Notes under the pieces: generated by a model
Databases searched by the model: none
What the model was told of the DNA's origin: nothing
The model's input: only the letters and a program-made list of their open reading frames with translations
Source: Acanthosepion lycidas
Taxonomy: Eukaryota > Mollusca > Cephalopoda > Sepiida > Sepiidae
Direction of reading: 5' to 3'
Assembly: GCA_963932145.1 (NCBI GenBank)
Contig: OZ010595.1
Coordinates: 81,214,752-81,278,751 of the forward strand
Length of the DNA: 64,000 nucleotides
Made by a program: the position numbers and the translations under genes
Shown: one piece after another, positions 28,874 to 37,782 of the stretch
Layout of the letters: every line of letters begins with the position of its first letter
How positions within the stretch are numbered: position 1 is the stretch's first letter

Positions 28874-29202
28874 GTTCCGATTCTTTTGACGAACATTCCT
28901 TGTTCCGATTCTTTTAGCGATCATTCCTTGTTCTGTTTCCAGTAACGAACTTACTTGTTCCGATTCATTTAACGAACATTCTCTGTACCGATTCATTTAC
29001 CGAACATTCTGTGTTCCGATTCATTTAACGATCATTCTCTGTTCCGATTCTTTTGACGAACATTCTCTATTCCGATTCTTTTAGCGAACATTCCTTGTTC
29101 TGTTTCCAGTAACGAACTTACTTGTTCCGATTCATTTAACGAACATTCTCTGTTTCGATTCTTTTGACGAACATTCCTTGTTCCGATTCTTTTAGCGAAC
29201 AT
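28874..29202. repeat. Right edge of the satellite: 28-bp monomers without the 139-bp period
   Basis: Monomers run at 28874, 28902, 28930 (27-bp type A), 28957, 28985, 29013, 29041, 29069, 29097 (type A), 29124, 29152 and 29180. The last stops after 23 bases at GCGAACAT. Type A monomers at 28735, 28930 and 29097 are 195 and 167 bp apart (27 + 6x28 and 27 + 5x28), not 139. Monomers here are closer to one common form (GATTC, four bases, then ACGAACATTC or GCGAACATTC) than the five specialised forms of the core. This fits an older, less homogenised flank. Confidence 0.95.
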
Positions 29203-29217
29203 AGTTTTTGGGAGTAA

Positions 29218-29316
29218 TTAGAAAAAAGACAAAACTTATTGAGAGTTACAAGGGACAGGAGGTGGTGGGAAACCATGATCGCTTACGTTGTGGTGGACAT
29301 GGCACATAAAAGAAGA
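29218..29316 (+). mobile_element. RTE-type LINE, extreme 3' end
   Basis: Conceptual translation reads near NLLRVTRDRRWWETMIAYV, the tail of the RTE reverse-transcriptase ORF. The same tail is at 30640-30716 (LLRAAGDRGSWRAMITYI) and, reversed, at 63590-63660. It is followed by GGCACATAAAAGAA, a 3' signature also seen reversed near 63590. BovB-like RTE proteins end in a similar DREAWRA-type motif. Only about 100 bp remains, so it is a strongly 5'-truncated copy abutting the satellite. Confidence 0.7.
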
Positions 29317-29429
29317 TACACAATTGGCGTTAATGTCCTTTTCCACGGCCCTAACAATGTTCTCTACCGCTAACAGGTTGTTTCATGTTAAATTCGAGTA
29401 TTTGTATTTTATTCATCTTTTACTTCGGA

Positions 29430-29900
29430 TGTGCAGTTGATGTAACGCTGATCAGCGTTATTTGTTTGCTTTAGCGGCACATCAACTCCTCAATGGGTTA
29501 TTTAATGTCGAAATATTTTGAACGCAGTTTTATGGCTTCAACTGTATATATTTTGAATGTAATTGTATGCCTTCAACTGATGATGAAATATATTGTTGGT
29601 CATTTTGCTATAAAATGTACTGTTGGTAATTCTAATATAATATTTTATTGCTGGTCATTATACTATAAAACACAAGCCAAATTACCCACGCCATGCTGCG
29701 TGTCAGACATTTTTTGTAAGAAAATGATGAATGACTTTAAATCTTTGATAAATTTGTGGGGATAAATGATGCATATCTGAAACTCTAGCGGGTTCTACCA
29801 CCCCGGATTAGGGTGTACCTGGGAATAAAAGCGATTAAGACGTGGTTTCATTCTACTCCAGGGGCCTTGCTGCCGGATTAATTCATCAGGACACGTGATC
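29430..29900 (-). repeat. Dispersed repeat family A, copy 1
   Basis: Read on the minus strand this matches the copies at 55395, 59390 and 62545. The shared blocks are the GGTGCTACCACC/GGGTCAGGGTGGACCTGGGAA segment (here near 29790-29830), several ATTGCTGGTCATTTT-like short repeats (29590-29665), and the TATTTAATGCCGA end (here near 29500). Order and spacing agree with the other copies but divergence is clear. It holds a 90-codon open frame that I do not regard as a gene. The family is unnamed. Confidence 0.7.
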
Positions 29901-29929
29901 CGGGTACAAAGTGTAATCAGTAAGCGGAG

Positions 29930-30716
29930 TTAAATCGCTTTCCAAAAGCAGAATATTGCGTGAAAGCAGGATTTCTTTGGTAACGTAGACAAGAAAACTG
30001 AACTGTTTCATGATATCTGCCCTTCTTTACGTCAGCGAATATTGGACGATTTCCTCAACGAGGAAGAAGAGCCTCGAGGTGACGGAGATGCGGTTTTACA
30101 GAAGGATGCTAACAATATCATGGACCTTGGTTGTGTGCATCGATGAGGTCTTAAAGTTGATGGAAACAAGGAGGAGGCTTATACTTAATATCAGGATGGT
30201 GGAACTGAAGTTTCTGGGACACATAATAAGGAAGGAGGGCCTGGAGAATCTGATACTCGCGGGTCGAAGAGAGGGAAAGAGAGAGACAAGGGAAATAGAG
30301 GTTTCAAACCAGGAGGAGGTTTATACTTAATATCAGGAAGAGGCAGCTGAGGTTTCTGGGATACATAATGAGGACGGAGGGCTTGGAGAATCTGATACCC
30401 ACGGGTCGAAGAGAGGGAAAGAGAGACAAGGGAAATAGAGGTTGCAAACAAGGAGAAGGCTTATACTTAATATCAGGAAGAAGCAGCTGAAGTTTCTGGG
30501 CCACAGAATGATGAAAGAGGGTCTGGAGAATCTGATACTCGAATAGAGGGAAAGAGAGACAAGCGAAACAACGCATGACATTATTCTCGGGTTTAAGCAA
30601 GTTGATGACAGAGCGAAGTCTGGGGATTGATGATAGATAGAAGGAACTTATTGAGAGCTGCAGGGGACAGAGGGAGTTGGAGAGCCATGATCACCTACAT
30701 CCTGAAGAACACAGCA
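29930..30716 (+). mobile_element. RTE-clade (BovB-like) LINE, C-terminal third of the reverse transcriptase ORF
   Basis: The open stretch from 30010 translates to ISALLYVSEYWTISST, then EVTEMRFYRRMLTISWT, RRLILNIRMVELKFLGHI and KEGLENLILAGRREGKR. This is the thumb and C-terminal region of RTE-type retrotransposon proteins: YG.E.WT, FEMWCYRRML.ISWT, and L.FLGH.MR..GLE..L..G..EGKR. Upstream, 29937-30010 keeps decayed coding sequence (frame-shifted QKLSKVLRN-like). The ORF tail LLRAAGDRGSWRAMITYI is at 30645-30700. It is 5'-truncated and broken, so no activity is expected. The segment 30172-30590 is a tandem triplication, listed separately. A SINE-like unit follows directly. Confidence 0.85.
30172..30590 (+). 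repeat. Threefold tandem duplication of the RTE C-terminal segment
   Basis: The segment beginning (C/T)TTATACTTAATATCAGGA occurs at 30178, 30320 and 30460, with periods of 142 and 140 bp. Each copy encodes the RRLILNIRKRQLKFLGHIMR-type motif and ends at a GAGAGGGAAAGAGAGACAAG segment. Intact RTE proteins have one copy, so this is a local tandem amplification after or during insertion. Confidence 0.85.
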
Positions 30717-31045
30717 CGTAAAACGAAAGAATCTGTATTTTACATTGGGTGGATATGCGTTGGTGGTGTAAGGCATATAGGCTCAGAGAACACAGGGAGC
30801 CGAGTTCGAATACCTGTCGAGTTCTTTTGATTCATTTACGCATAAATAGCCTTGGGAAAGGTATGAATCCATCTCTTCTCCCCAGCTATAGGTTGAATAG
30901 CAGGACAGTCTGCGTTCTTTAGCCTTGGTTGTTAACTAGCCTACCGTAGAAAGAAATGTTAACATACGGCGGTAAATCTGCCTCGTCATTCATGTATGGA
31001 ATGATATATGATCAGCCTAGCGTGTATCTCGTAATAACTGACTGA
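30717..31045 (+). mobile_element. tRNA-derived SINE-like unit (copy 1)
   Basis: A tRNA-like head at about 30755-30835 has a box-A-like GGTGGTGTAAGGC and a box-B-like GAGTTCGAATACC. The body carries TAGCCTTGGGAAAGG, CTCTTCTCCCCAGCTATAGG, TTGAATAGCAGGACAG and, at the end, TCTGCCTCGTCATTCATG. The same blocks in the same order occur at 58990-59335, and reversed in the tandem at 44281-44890. It lies directly after the RTE 3' end here and in the second copy. The tRNA of origin was not determined. Confidence 0.7.
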
Positions 31046-31344
31046 TTTTACAGTAGTAATATAATGAACTGATGTCGCAAGCTACACAAACTTAAAACAA
31101 TTGAAAATTTAGGAGAGCGTATTTTCCAATCTATTTCGTAGTGTTCACACAAATTCTGAATGTAATTGTTGCATTTAATTTTTCTTCTTCAGAAATATTA
31201 ACTTAATTTTTTCAATATTTAACTTTTAAAATTTGTCAATATTAACTTTTATTTTTAGATAATCATTAAAGTCTAATTTTTGAAAAAACAAACGATATTA
31301 CCGTTTCCTCTTTGAAAATATTGCTTTTAAACTTTTGAAAATAG
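31046..31344. other. No feature recognised
   Basis: AT-rich sequence with short T-rich and A-rich runs. No open frame of note, no terminal repeats and no match to the other families in this window were seen. Confidence 0.5.
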
Positions 31345-31535
31345 CTGTACGAAGAAGACAAAATTGATATTTCGCTAAATATGAGAAAGAGAATGGGAAA
31401 TATCTACCCCTGTAGATTAAATAAAGTATTAAATTCGAAATTCTCTGAAGGTTAACTGGATCGACCAACACCTGAAATAGGCTGCTGACCACAACAAACG
31501 AAGCACTATGATAATAACCTCAAAGAAGAGGAACG
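31345..31535 (-). repeat. Dispersed repeat family E, copy 1
   Basis: This shares CTACCCCTGTAGATTAAAT, AAAGTATTAAATTCGAAATT and GATAATAACCTCAAAGA with 33975-34145 in the same order. More distantly it resembles the reverse of 32940-33050. The orientation label is arbitrary and refers to copy 3 as plus. Confidence 0.75.
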
Positions 31536-32689
31536 TCTAATATATTTAAAATGTTAACTTGTAGGTTGAATTCCGTAGACTGTCTTTACAATTGGAAGGT
31601 TATTTCAGTGTGCTTTTTTTATCATTGTCTAGTACATAAAAAGTACAATCCGTTATAGTAATGCATGTGCGAATTTTTAAACTTATAAAACGAGCATTCT
31701 TGTTCCTATAAACTTTAGATTGCCTGTTTTCTAAAACAACATAATTTCAGGAACAAATTGCACGCGACTTGAAAAAATATTCGCTTGAAGTACCGAAGAA
31801 TCCCTACGCTTTGCGATGTAGAAAAATCATAGAAAGCTTTTAATCTAGTAGGCGTCGATATGATTTTTAACAGAATTATTTACATGATGAATTTTCTCGT
31901 TGCAAATAACGTTCATTATGGAAAAACATGATATATGCATTTCTAGATATCAAGATAATATTGGGTAATTAAATTACAAAGTGGAAAAAAGTGTCAGAAA
32001 ATTCTAATTAACGTGTTTCGCCCATTAAAATACTATATCAAACGAGAATAACGTTCTTCTTAGTAAAATTATATATTTTTTTCTTCCCAGACATTTCGTT
32101 CTTTTTTGTAATATTCACTCACCTACGTATTTAATTCCATCAGTAAAAACATTATCTTAGGCTTACATAGATTTTTAGAAAATACTTTTATATTCTGTCA
32201 TTCAAGTATAGTTATATACATTAGAAAATTTGTTTCTGTCTGGAATTCTAAATACTGAAACTTAAGACGTTTGTAAGAATGCGTGCATAGACATGGATAT
32301 AACAGTTTCCTCAGTATACCTATAAGCACGATTCGGGAGTCATTAATAAAGAAAGAAAAAGAGTTGACGGCAAAGGAGTCAAATTTGACAGTAAGGCTTC
32401 AGTAGCCGCTGTACAATGGGAAGCGGTTGAGGAGGGTGCCAAACATGACACGATGTCTGCAAATGCAGCAGCATTAGCAGAAGCGGCAACAAGAAAACTA
32501 ATTTGATTCTACAAATTGTAACTTCATGGTGGTCTCTAGAGAATTAACACAATTTTCTTTGAATTTGAGGCATGTTAATAATGATATTATAAACGCAACA
32601 TTAATCCACGAGCTCACTAATATAAACTTAGATTCAGTGGAGAAAAGGCGAGAACAATAACTGAACATATATGTCCATATTTCTGATAT
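31536..32689. other. No feature recognised
   Basis: AT-rich intergenic-type sequence. A short stretch at 32390-32500 (GAAGCGGTTGAGGAGGGTGCC and nearby GCAGCAGCATTAGCAGAAG) is more GC-rich and its composition differs from the surroundings, but I could not assign it to anything. Confidence 0.4.
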
Positions 32690-32775
32690 GGGGTATTGTA
32701 AATATTTACACTATTTACCTTGTTCGGACTGTTATAGTCCTCTTTGTTGCTATATTCACGACATTTTGGCCGTTG
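32690..32775 (+). repeat. Dispersed repeat family E, copy 2 (fragment)
   Basis: This matches the right half of copy 3: TTGTTCGGACTGTTATAGTC and ATATTCACGACATTTTGGCC against 33095-33150. It lies about 400 bp from copy 3 in the same orientation. Confidence 0.75.
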
Positions 32776-32857
32776 TATGCCTTCAATTAATTTAGAACTT
32801 TTATTTTCTTTTAAAAAAATTCCCCTCAAGCATGGCGATAATTCTACTAAGACACAA

Positions 32858-33182
32858 GAGCGTGTTAGGGATGAAAATGAATGAAAAATCTTTAGAAAGA
32901 ACCGGAAAGCCAAACCTAAACAGGAAACGAAGGATAGACCTTTACTCCTGTTCAAAAGACAGGGGAGGAGTGTGATACAGGAAACACTTTATTTAATCTA
33001 TGGTGATAGATTGTTCCTATTCTGGTTTCCATATCTAGTGATATATCATCTTTTTCTTCATTTTAATAGTTTTCAGATATTTACGCAATTTACATTGTTC
33101 GGACTGTTGTCCTCATCTTTGTTGCCATATTCACGACGTTTCGGCTGTTGTACGCTCCGGTCTACTTCAGGTGACTGGAATT
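32858..33182 (+). repeat. Dispersed repeat family E, copy 3
   Basis: Key blocks are TCTTTAGAAAGAACCGG, TACTCCTGTTCAAAAGACA, TATCTAGTGATATATCA, TTGTTCGGACTGTTGTCC and CATATTCACGACGTTTCGG. It is the reverse complement of copy 4 along its length. Two overlapping open frames (112 and 119 codons on opposite strands) fall in it, but they resemble no protein I know and are not shared by other copies. Confidence 0.85.
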
Positions 33183-33484
33183 TCAAACCAAACCCTTTAT
33201 TTTATCGCTCGGAGCAGAATGTTCTAGCTCCATGCGTCATGAACCTTCCGGATATGTCAGTATCAGTTATCTCATTTTTAACTCAACTTTCCAAGTTTTT
33301 TGTGTTCACCTCAGCTGTAGCCAGGTATTGAACTTAAAAGTCTTTTGCTCAAACTAATCGATTCAACCAACGGTTTTATTCACTGGGTCATGTGTCTTTT
33401 AGGTGTTGTGTTAAAAGCGAGATGACTGATACTGAGGTATTCAGAAGAGATATGGCACGTAGAACTAGAACAATCTACCACGAT
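33183..33484. other. Loop between inverted family E copies; no feature recognised
   Basis: About 300 bp separating copies 3 and 4. No terminal repeats, RNA gene or convincing reading frame seen. Confidence 0.45.
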
Positions 33485-33845
33485 GAATGAAATAAAGTGC
33501 TTGGTTCGAAATTCATATCATCTGAAGAAGGCTGGAGCTTTCAACGGTCGAAATGTCGTGAATATGGCAATAAATATGAGAAAAACACTCCGAACAATGT
33601 ACATACTGTAAATATCTGAACAATAATAAAAAGAAGAAAACTTTGAGATATCACTAGATATGTAAATCAGAATGAAAACACTCTACCTCCGTAGATTAAA
33701 ACAGTGTTTAGTCTATCGTAGGATTCACACTCCTTCCTTGTCTTTTGAACAGGAGTAGATGTGATATCCCTTGTTTAGGTGTTGGTCTCCTGTTCTTTCT
33801 AAAGATATTGCATTCCCAACATGTCCTTGGGTCTTAGTGTCATTA
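33485..33845 (-). repeat. Dispersed repeat family E, copy 4 (inverted to copy 3)
   Basis: Its reverse complement carries AAAGAACAGGAGACC, TACTCCTGTTCAAAAGACA, CATATCTAGTGATATCTC, ACATTGTTCGGAGTGTTT and GCCATATTCACGACATTTCG in the order of copy 3. The two copies form an inverted pair with a loop of about 300 bp. Confidence 0.85.
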
Positions 33846-33974
33846 TCATCTTACATGGAATGATGTTTTAAAAGAAATTAAAATTTCTAAATTACTTGAA
33901 GTTTAGCCAGATTAGCAGACACATGAAACTGACTGAATGCCATAGCGGACGAAAAGTCAGCAGTAGCTGTACAA

Positions 33975-34145
33975 AAACGAAAAAAGTAGATATGAGAAAC
34001 GGGAAGAGAAAGAAATCTACCCCTGTAGATTAAATAAAGTATTAAATTCGAAATTCCCTGTAGGTTAGTTGGCTTGACAAAGACCTGAAATAAGCTGCCA
34101 ACAACGAACGAAGCGCTGTGATAATAACCTCAAAGAGGAGCATAT
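33975..34145 (-). repeat. Dispersed repeat family E, copy 5
   Basis: Close match to copy 1 (31345): CTACCCCTGTAGATTAAAT, GTATTAAATTCGAAATTCCC, GACCTGAAATAAGCTGCC and GATAATAACCTCAAAGAGGA. It lies directly left of the Tc1-like element. Confidence 0.8.
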
Positions 34146-34194
34146 TATTTCAAATCTAAATAATGAGTCGTTATGTTTTGCTACATCTTATATA

Positions 34195-34727
34195 CACCCT
34201 TGTGCAAATTAATTGAAACAACCACTTTAGTTTCCTTTCTTTTACTATACGATAAGTTTTAGACCCACTGGAGTGACAAGGTGTAATCAATTTCTATTTT
34301 TTCCTCATATTAGGTCATTTGAAATGGTGTACTGTAATATGAATCTATTTCCGGGGTGTAAATTTGTTTAGCCTTAAAAAATATTCCGTCATCTGCGAAT
34401 GCATCAGATTTTTATCCCGCCCAGACACTATTGTCTCAACTGTCAATTAGTTCTTTTACGGCCATTGTCTGTCATGGAAGCGTTCGAAAATTGTAACGCT
34501 GCAGGAACACACTGGGGAGCAAATCAAAGTACCATAGACTAGCCCGGAAACTCTCCTGATTTAAATTCAATCGAGAATCTGTGGTCAATCTACAAAGAAA
34601 CAACTTTGTGGAATGGATATACGAAGTACTAACATGTGCACTGGGTCATGTTTCTTTGGAAGAAATACAAAAAAAGTAAATAATAATGGAAGTAGTCATT
34701 TTTTTTCAATTAACTTGCACAAGGCTG
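34195..34727 (+). mobile_element. Tc1-like DNA transposon, internally deleted (533 bp)
   Basis: Terminal inverted repeats begin CACCCTTGTGCAAATTAATT on the left. On the right the reverse complement begins CAGCCTTGTGCAAGTTAATT. Both are flanked by TA (34193-34194 and 34728-34729), the target duplication of Tc1/mariner elements. At 34535-34595 the plus strand translates to PGNSPDLNSIENLWSIYKET, the conserved SPDLNPIE.LW region around the last acidic residue of the Tc1 DDE transposase. The element is about a third of the usual Tc1 length of about 1.6 kb. The N-terminal DNA-binding and first catalytic regions are missing, so it is a non-autonomous fossil. An open frame of 82 codons running out of its right end is not a gene. 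Confidence 0.88.
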
Positions 34728-34863
34728 TAGCTTTTAGTCCCCATCAAAATATGCAACAATATTTTACAAGCATTATAACAGAATTCCGTGGATCAGATAT
34801 AATAACATTATGTTGTGTGCTGTGTAGATTTAACCACTCAAATCTCAGCGCCACTGCCTAGAT

Positions 34864-35272
34864 CAGGGGTTTTCAAACTCTGATCCGCGGAACACAGGGG
34901 TCCGCAAGAACAAGATAGGGGGTCCGTGGACAGCAAAGCCTTTTTTTATGGGTGACGTGCAACTTATAAGCGCTTATAAGTAACTTAATAAACTATTTCA
35001 TAGATTTGATATACCAGTATAATTTGTATCTTAAATTGATAAAGATAATGGATTCTATTCATGCAGAGAAGGAACCAAAGGATTTGAATTTTGGATCTAT
35101 TTTGCGATTTCCGGCTTTCTCATTGGCTGTTAGGCGTTTGCATTAATGCAATATTCTATGTTATATTCAGCAAATATTTATGTATAAATCTCATAAGCGT
35201 TTATAAGGGCGTCCCTAAGGTAAAGCCTGAAATATAAAGGGGTCTGCAAGTCAAAATGTTTGAAAACCACTG
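34864..35272. mobile_element. hAT-like non-autonomous element (409 bp)
   Basis: The left end is CAGGGGTTTTCAAACTCTGA. The reverse of the right end is CAGTGGTTTTCAAACATTTT. Flanking 8-bp direct repeats are GCCTAGAT (34856-34863) and ACCTAGAT (35273-35280), one mismatch. 8-bp duplications and CAGNGG termini are standard for hAT elements. It has no coding capacity. An internal inverted motif GCGCTTATAAGT/AGCGTTTATAAG lies near both ends. Confidence 0.9.
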
Positions 35273-35280
35273 ACCTAGAT

Positions 35281-35867
35281 GATATCAGCGTATTGTCAAA
35301 GCAGAGGGAAAGAATTTGCAGCATGGATTGTCGGAGCCAGTGAGAGGAAGGGACATATGACGCTCGTGCCTGTCCGTCCCTCTGCCTGTCTATGGGACCT
35401 GGATCTGGGAAGCGTATAGACGCTTTAAATTTCTTTGTTACTCTCGGTTGACATCACGTCGATTTGGATTTATATCCAAAATACAGACAAAGTCAATTCC
35501 TCAATGTCAGAATATAGGTTATTCTGACAAATGGCTGATTCTCCTGCCCGATCTTCCGCATTCAATACGATTTCGATTTAATCTGCAAATTAAACACCGC
35601 TGTATCTATGACTAAAACGTCAGTGAATATTAGCATGCTTGAACGGATCCTAGCGCTGATTATAATCGATAGAATCAGACGGACATAGCTTGTTGTAACG
35701 TGAGCGAGCTAAAGATGAAAGATTTATTCTCCCATTTGGATTTTCCCCATTATGAGCATTATTATATCAATAATATAACAACACGTGACTTCACGGACAA
35801 AAAAAAAATCCCAAACATGATTTGTTCTCAGAGATACTTTTATACTACTAAGACATACTTAAAACTA
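35281..35867. other. No feature recognised
   Basis: Mixed sequence of slightly higher GC at 35320-35420. A 174-codon frame starting with GTG at 35700 enters the mariner MITE and is treated as chance. Confidence 0.45.
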
Positions 35868-35968
35868 TTAAGTTGGTGCAAAAATAATGACGTAATAATG
35901 TCGTTTTCTGACGTTAAAAATACGTCAACAAACGACATTATTACGTCATTATTTTTGCACCAACCTAA
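35868..35968. mobile_element. Mariner-type MITE 1 (101 bp)
   Basis: It begins TTAAGTTGGTGCAAAAATAA and ends TTATTTTTGCACCAACCTAA, flanked by TA on both sides (35866-35867, 35969-35970). Almost the whole element is an inverted repeat, with arms containing GACGTAATAATGTCGTTT. The termini match the TTAGGTTGGTGCAAAA ends of mariner elements such as human Hsmar1/MADE1 (from memory). It has no transposase. Confidence 0.95.
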
Positions 35969-36500
35969 TATTTTTACATATATAGTCGGGTGTTCCACGC
36001 GGGAAATAATATATCACATATATTTACACAGCAAAGTGCGTGACAAGAAACAAATAGAAGGGTCTTACATATACTATAGAGATGTTTCTGTGTATGATGA
36101 AGCCATTTTTAGAACTCCAGATTTAAATGAGCTGGATCTATCTATTATGTCTGAGGCAAGGACACATTCTACTAACGGGAAACGGCGAGTCTTGAGTTTT
36201 TCCAAACGGAGGACTGCAAGCTGAATTTTCTTTCTATATCTTGGGAAAATTTATTCCCAAAGTGAAACGGCACCATGGAATTGTAAGCTGCTGGGGAGAC
36301 AAATTTATCCTCAGCTCTCACCATTTGGTTTAATGGGCGGCACGACAGAAAATATAATTTTTATTTGGCTGCTGTGAACAAAATGAAAGTGAATGTCGCT
36401 CTTATCAATATATGGAGTGATATCACTAAGTGGTTCTTATGTTTCCCACTTGACTTATCTAAACCAAAGACAGAAAATCGCTTTCTGTATCCTTACACTG
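35969..36500. other. No feature recognised
   Basis: No repeat ends, RNA gene or convincing frame seen; ordinary AT-rich sequence. Confidence 0.45.
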
Positions 36501-36720
36501 TCAAATAGAAATTGTAGCTGCATATATTGCTAAGCAGTAAGTCGTTGTTTGACCTAAGCAAGATATTGAACAGGAAGCGGAAAAAGCCGCGTGTCCATGT
36601 TGTATTAAACTGAATGGCAGTAAGGGTAGAGCGTGGCGTATTCTATTATTTAGATAGCATTCAACAAATTCTTTTAGCGAACGATGACGTGCGTGATCCA
36701 GAAGCAAAAGTCAGACACAA
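36501..36720 (-). pseudogene. Possible mariner transposase relic
   Basis: The minus strand near 36715-36650 reads GATCACGCACGTCATC, then GAATTTGTTG, translating LLDHARHRSLKEFV. This resembles the HDNARPHVA..FL block of mariner transposases (DNARPH around the second catalytic Asp). The next stretch would correspond to PYSPDLSPCDF but is not clearly recognisable. No inverted termini were found. The motif match is short and could be chance. Confidence 0.25.
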
Positions 36721-37639
36721 AGCAATTACAGTTTAGCGTTATTGGTAGAAAACAGTAATAAAATCTTGACGATTTGTGCACATCATAAACTCCTGGGGAA
36801 GAAAGGTTGGCGGTTAATATGAAACATTTAACGGAGCAATTTCATGCTAAACATCTCGTGCTACCTGAAAATTATACTCTAGAATGCTAAACAAAAGACA
36901 GGTTGAAATCATTTATCTTATTTGCGTTTGTGACGCGTTTGATATTTCGGCAATGTAGCTCGGGCTATGGAATTAACAACTGCAGCCGTTAACCGTATTA
37001 GAATACTGACAAGATATGAATGATGCGGGATTCAAATCTGAACATTTGCGCTGAAAACAGTCATAGATAACTTGAAATCTGGTAGATTATTTTGGTTATG
37101 AATGCAAATGACATAAGACGCATGAAACCTTATTTTCTTCACTAATTTTTCTAGCTAATAGAAAGGCCAATGGCCATCTTATATACAGTGTTAATGAATG
37201 TGGATGTAATTAGAGGAAGTAACTGAAGGTCATGAAGGTATGTAGGATATGTAACAGTTGACCGGGACTTGAAGGATTTAAGTTTATAGTGATTGGAGAA
37301 ACATTCACAAAGGTTTCTGATTATTGGTCAGAAAACTGCCTGAGAGTTGCATCCTTAACTGGAAGGGAATGAGGATTATTTGGCCCTTTCCACCTTGCAT
37401 TTTAGGTTCTAGTTTTGAAGATCTGGACAGCTAGAACTAAGGTTAGTAGTTAATCTGAACCTCTGTACATGAAAATAGCAAAATAACACCACTATTTCAT
37501 TATTGACACAACTGGATCTTGTAAAAGAGAGCCTGGCTGAAGATGCTGGTAGCATTGTTTCATATTGGTTGTTTGGTAGTATTTTAAATGGATTTGGACG
37601 AAGTCGCAACAATTTGTTTGTATGAACATTTTGTAGGTC
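36721..37639. other. No feature recognised
   Basis: AT-rich DNA with a few short open frames (62-68 codons) on the minus strand that look random. No terminal repeats or tRNA-like boxes seen. Confidence 0.45.
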
Positions 37640-37782
37640 ATTTTGTTAATGTAAAAATGTATTGCTGGTACTTTTACCATAAAAAATATACTTTAATACT
37701 TTCATAACGTTTTGTTGTTGCTTGGTGGTGGGGTCACTATTTACCCACCGATGAGATCCTAAGAGGTGCTACCAATATTGAT
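37640..37782 (-). repeat. Dispersed repeat family A, copy 2 (truncated)
   Basis: ATGTATTGCTGGTACTTTTA, ACTTTCATAACGTTTT, GGGTCACTATTTACCCA and AGGTGCTACCA follow the order of the minus strand of the family A copies at 55395 and 59390. It abuts the left end of family C. Confidence 0.65.

Noticed and set aside
29493-29765. 90-codon frame rich in Cys and Tyr
   Set aside because: It lies within family A copy 1 (antisense to the family) and is not open in other copies.
30755-30835. tRNA gene
   Set aside because: A- and B-box-like motifs are present, but the stems of a tRNA are not evident, and the segment repeats elsewhere with a shared non-tRNA body, so it is a SINE head. The same applies to 56560-56631 and 59050-59130.
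32617-33331. 112- and 119-codon frames on opposite strands
   Set aside because: Both lie mostly in family E repeats and are not shared by the other copies.
35700-36224. 174-codon open frame
   Set aside because: It starts with GTG, runs straight through mariner MITE 1 and matches no known family; most likely a chance frame kept open by AT-rich sequence.
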